Of a stretch of 5,825 bases of DNA, positions 4,890 through 5,825 are shown piece by piece. The stretch's first letter is position 1, and each line of letters opens with the position of its first letter. Under the pieces are notes generated by a model that saw nothing but the letters and a program-made list of their open reading frames with translations, was not told where the DNA came from and did no database searches. Made by a program: the position numbers and the translations under genes. Source of the DNA: Acetobacteraceae bacterium (lineage in GTDB: Bacteria > Pseudomonadota > Alphaproteobacteria > Acetobacterales > Acetobacteraceae); the NCBI GenBank assembly GCA_025356735.1, contig JANXRT010000144.1, positions 1-5,825 on the forward strand. Direction: 5' to 3'.

Positions 4890-5777
4890 GTGGGAAAGGC
4901 AGAACGCATCGCCGGCGCCGGCATTGCCGTGGGCATACTGGTGCTGGCGCTCAAGGCCGCGGCCTGGTGGCTGACTGGCAGCGCGGCTTTGTTCTCCGAT
5001 GCGCTGGAGAGCACCGTCAACATCGCGGCCTCGATGGTCGCGATGGCGGCGCTGCACCTCGCGGCCAAACCCGCCGACGCCAACCACCCTTACGGCCACG
5101 ACAAGGCGGAATTCTTCGCAGCCGTTGTCGAGGGCGTGCTGATCGTCGTCGCGGCCATTTCGATCTTCCGCCACGCGTGGGAGGTCTGGCAGCACCCGAT
5201 CGCGCTCGATGCGCCATGGCGTGGCCTCGCCCTCAATGCCGCCGCCACCGTGCTGAACTCGATCTGGGCGACCTACCTGTTCCGCAGCGCCCACGCGCTG
5301 CGTTCGCCGGCGCTGGCGGCCGACGCGCGCCACCTAGTCACCGACGTCGTCACCTCGCTCGGCGTCGTCGCCGGTGTGACGCTCACGGCATGGACCGGCG
5401 AGTCGGCGATCGACCCGATCCTCGCGGCCCTGGTCGGGCTGCACGTGCTGATCTCGGGCGCCGGCATGATCCGCCAGAGCGTCGGTGGCCTGATGGACAC
5501 GGCGCCCGAACCGGTTGTCCTCGACCGCATCCGCGCCCTGGTGGCCGAGCACGCCTCCGGCGCGATCGAGGCGCACGATTTGCGCACCCGCCACGCCGGC
5601 CGGCTGACCTTCCTCGATTTCCACCTGGTGGTGCCGGGCGCCATGACAGTCGCCGACAGCCACGCGATCTGCGACCGGATCGAGGCCGGGCTGAAGGCGG
5701 AGCTGGACCAGCTGGTGATCACCATCCATGTCGAGCCGGAGATCAAGGCCAAGCAGACCGGCGTCCCGGTGCTGTAG
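4890..5777 (+). CDS. Cation diffusion facilitator (CDF) family metal efflux transporter
   Basis: A 295-residue inner-membrane metal/proton antiporter of normal CDF length. It has hydrophobic segments at about 8-29, 33-58, 75-93, 113-132, 149-168 and 173-190, then a cytoplasmic ferredoxin-like domain from about 207 to 285. It aligns without gaps to key residues of E. coli YiiP. Site B residues D63, H66 and H70 (in DANHPYGH) and the C-terminal residues H229, H245, H258, H280 and E282 are present, and TM5 has H148 and D152. In TM2 the expected acidic pair is replaced by E40 and N44 (SDALESTVN). The metal, possibly Zn, Fe, Mn or Co, cannot be assigned. GTG 4890 is preferred because it gives standard length and begins shortly before TM1. 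The frame is open back to a TTG at 4770, but the extra 40 residues look non-conserved and no start has a convincing ribosome binding site. It is divergent from the MFS gene. Confidence 0.9.
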   Translation: MGKAERIAGAGIAVGILVLALKAAAWWLTGSAALFSDALESTVNIAASMVAMAALHLAAKPADANHPYGHDKAEFFAAVVEGVLIVVAAISIFRHAWEVWQHPIALDAPWRGLALNAAATVLNSIWATYLFRSAHALRSPALAADARHLVTDVVTSLGVVAGVTLTAWTGESAIDPILAALVGLHVLISGAGMIRQSVGGLMDTAPEPVVLDRIRALVAEHASGAIEAHDLRTRHAGRLTFLDFHLVVPGAMTVADSHAICDRIEAGLKAELDQLVITIHVEPEIKAKQTGVPVL

Positions 5778-5791
5778 GAAGTGCCGGCGGC

Positions 5792-5825
5792 ATGGCGCGT
5801 GGATCGTTCTCCAGGGCCGGTCGCC
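5792..5825 (+). CDS. Possible start of a downstream gene, cut by the window edge
   Basis: An ATG at 5792 lies 14 nt after the CDF stop and has AGGAAG (5776-5781) 10 nt upstream, overlapping the CDF stop codon. The frame stays open to the window end and reads MARGSFSRAGR. With only 11 codons visible it may be a co-transcribed gene or chance; nothing can be said about function. Confidence 0.2.
   Translation, partial: MARGSFSRAGR

Noticed and set aside
3293..5083. Two consecutive long minus-strand frames (3293-4258 and 4259-5083) that could suggest a second gene or a frameshifted one
   Set aside because: They are an alternative frame of the intact permease gene, rich in Arg/Ala/Gly/Asp with no membrane segments. 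The permease frame itself is complete with a strong ribosome binding site.

Overview
The window reads as a chromosomal segment of a GC-rich alphaproteobacterium, plausibly an Acetobacteraceae or other Rhodospirillales member. This is inferred from codon composition, the type of PEP-CTERM tail and the style of the MetH and transporter sequences; there is no rRNA or other taxonomic marker here. I see no mobile element, CRISPR array, tRNA or rRNA.

Layout, left to right. (1) Positions 2-370 (+) hold the 3' end of a cobalamin-dependent methionine synthase gene (metH), cut by the window edge. (2) Positions 371-624 are non-coding. Their right half is a striking AT-rich island (25 of 100 bases are G/C over 501-600), ending in a good candidate sigma-54 (-24/-12) promoter. 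(3) Positions 625-1287 (+) encode a 220-residue secreted protein with a signal peptide and a C-terminal PEP-CTERM sorting tail. (4) Positions 1475-3352 (+) encode a 625-residue protein that appears to fuse an N-terminal GNAT acetyltransferase to a C-terminal CelD/BcsL (FemAB-like) acyltransferase domain. (5) Positions 3349-4638 (-) encode an MFS permease of the anion:cation symporter (ACS) type. It converges on the previous gene so tightly that the two stop codons overlap. (6) Positions 4639-4889 form a divergent intergenic region with a short tandem repeat (about 3.4 copies of a 19-bp unit) immediately upstream of the permease ribosome binding site. (7) Positions 4890-5777 (+) encode a cation diffusion facilitator (CDF) metal efflux protein of normal length. 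Its metal sites B and C are intact, but the TM2 half of transport site A is ExxxN instead of the usual D/HxxxD. (8) A possible further gene begins at 5792 and runs off the window.

How the genes may work together. metH, the permease and the CDF transporter look like independent housekeeping or transport genes. The most coherent story is the middle-left part: a PEP-CTERM protein with its own sigma-54-like promoter, followed by a CelD/FemAB-like acyltransferase of the kind linked to exopolysaccharide and exosortase biology. Exosortase/PEP-CTERM systems in other proteobacteria are controlled by the PrsK/PrsR two-component pair acting with sigma-54, so the promoter fits the gene it precedes. No exosortase or polysaccharide locus lies in the window, so the sorting enzyme must be elsewhere in the genome. 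I do not see a clearly undescribed multi-gene system. The promoter, the two-domain acyltransferase, the 19-bp repeats and the altered CDF metal site are the items worth following.
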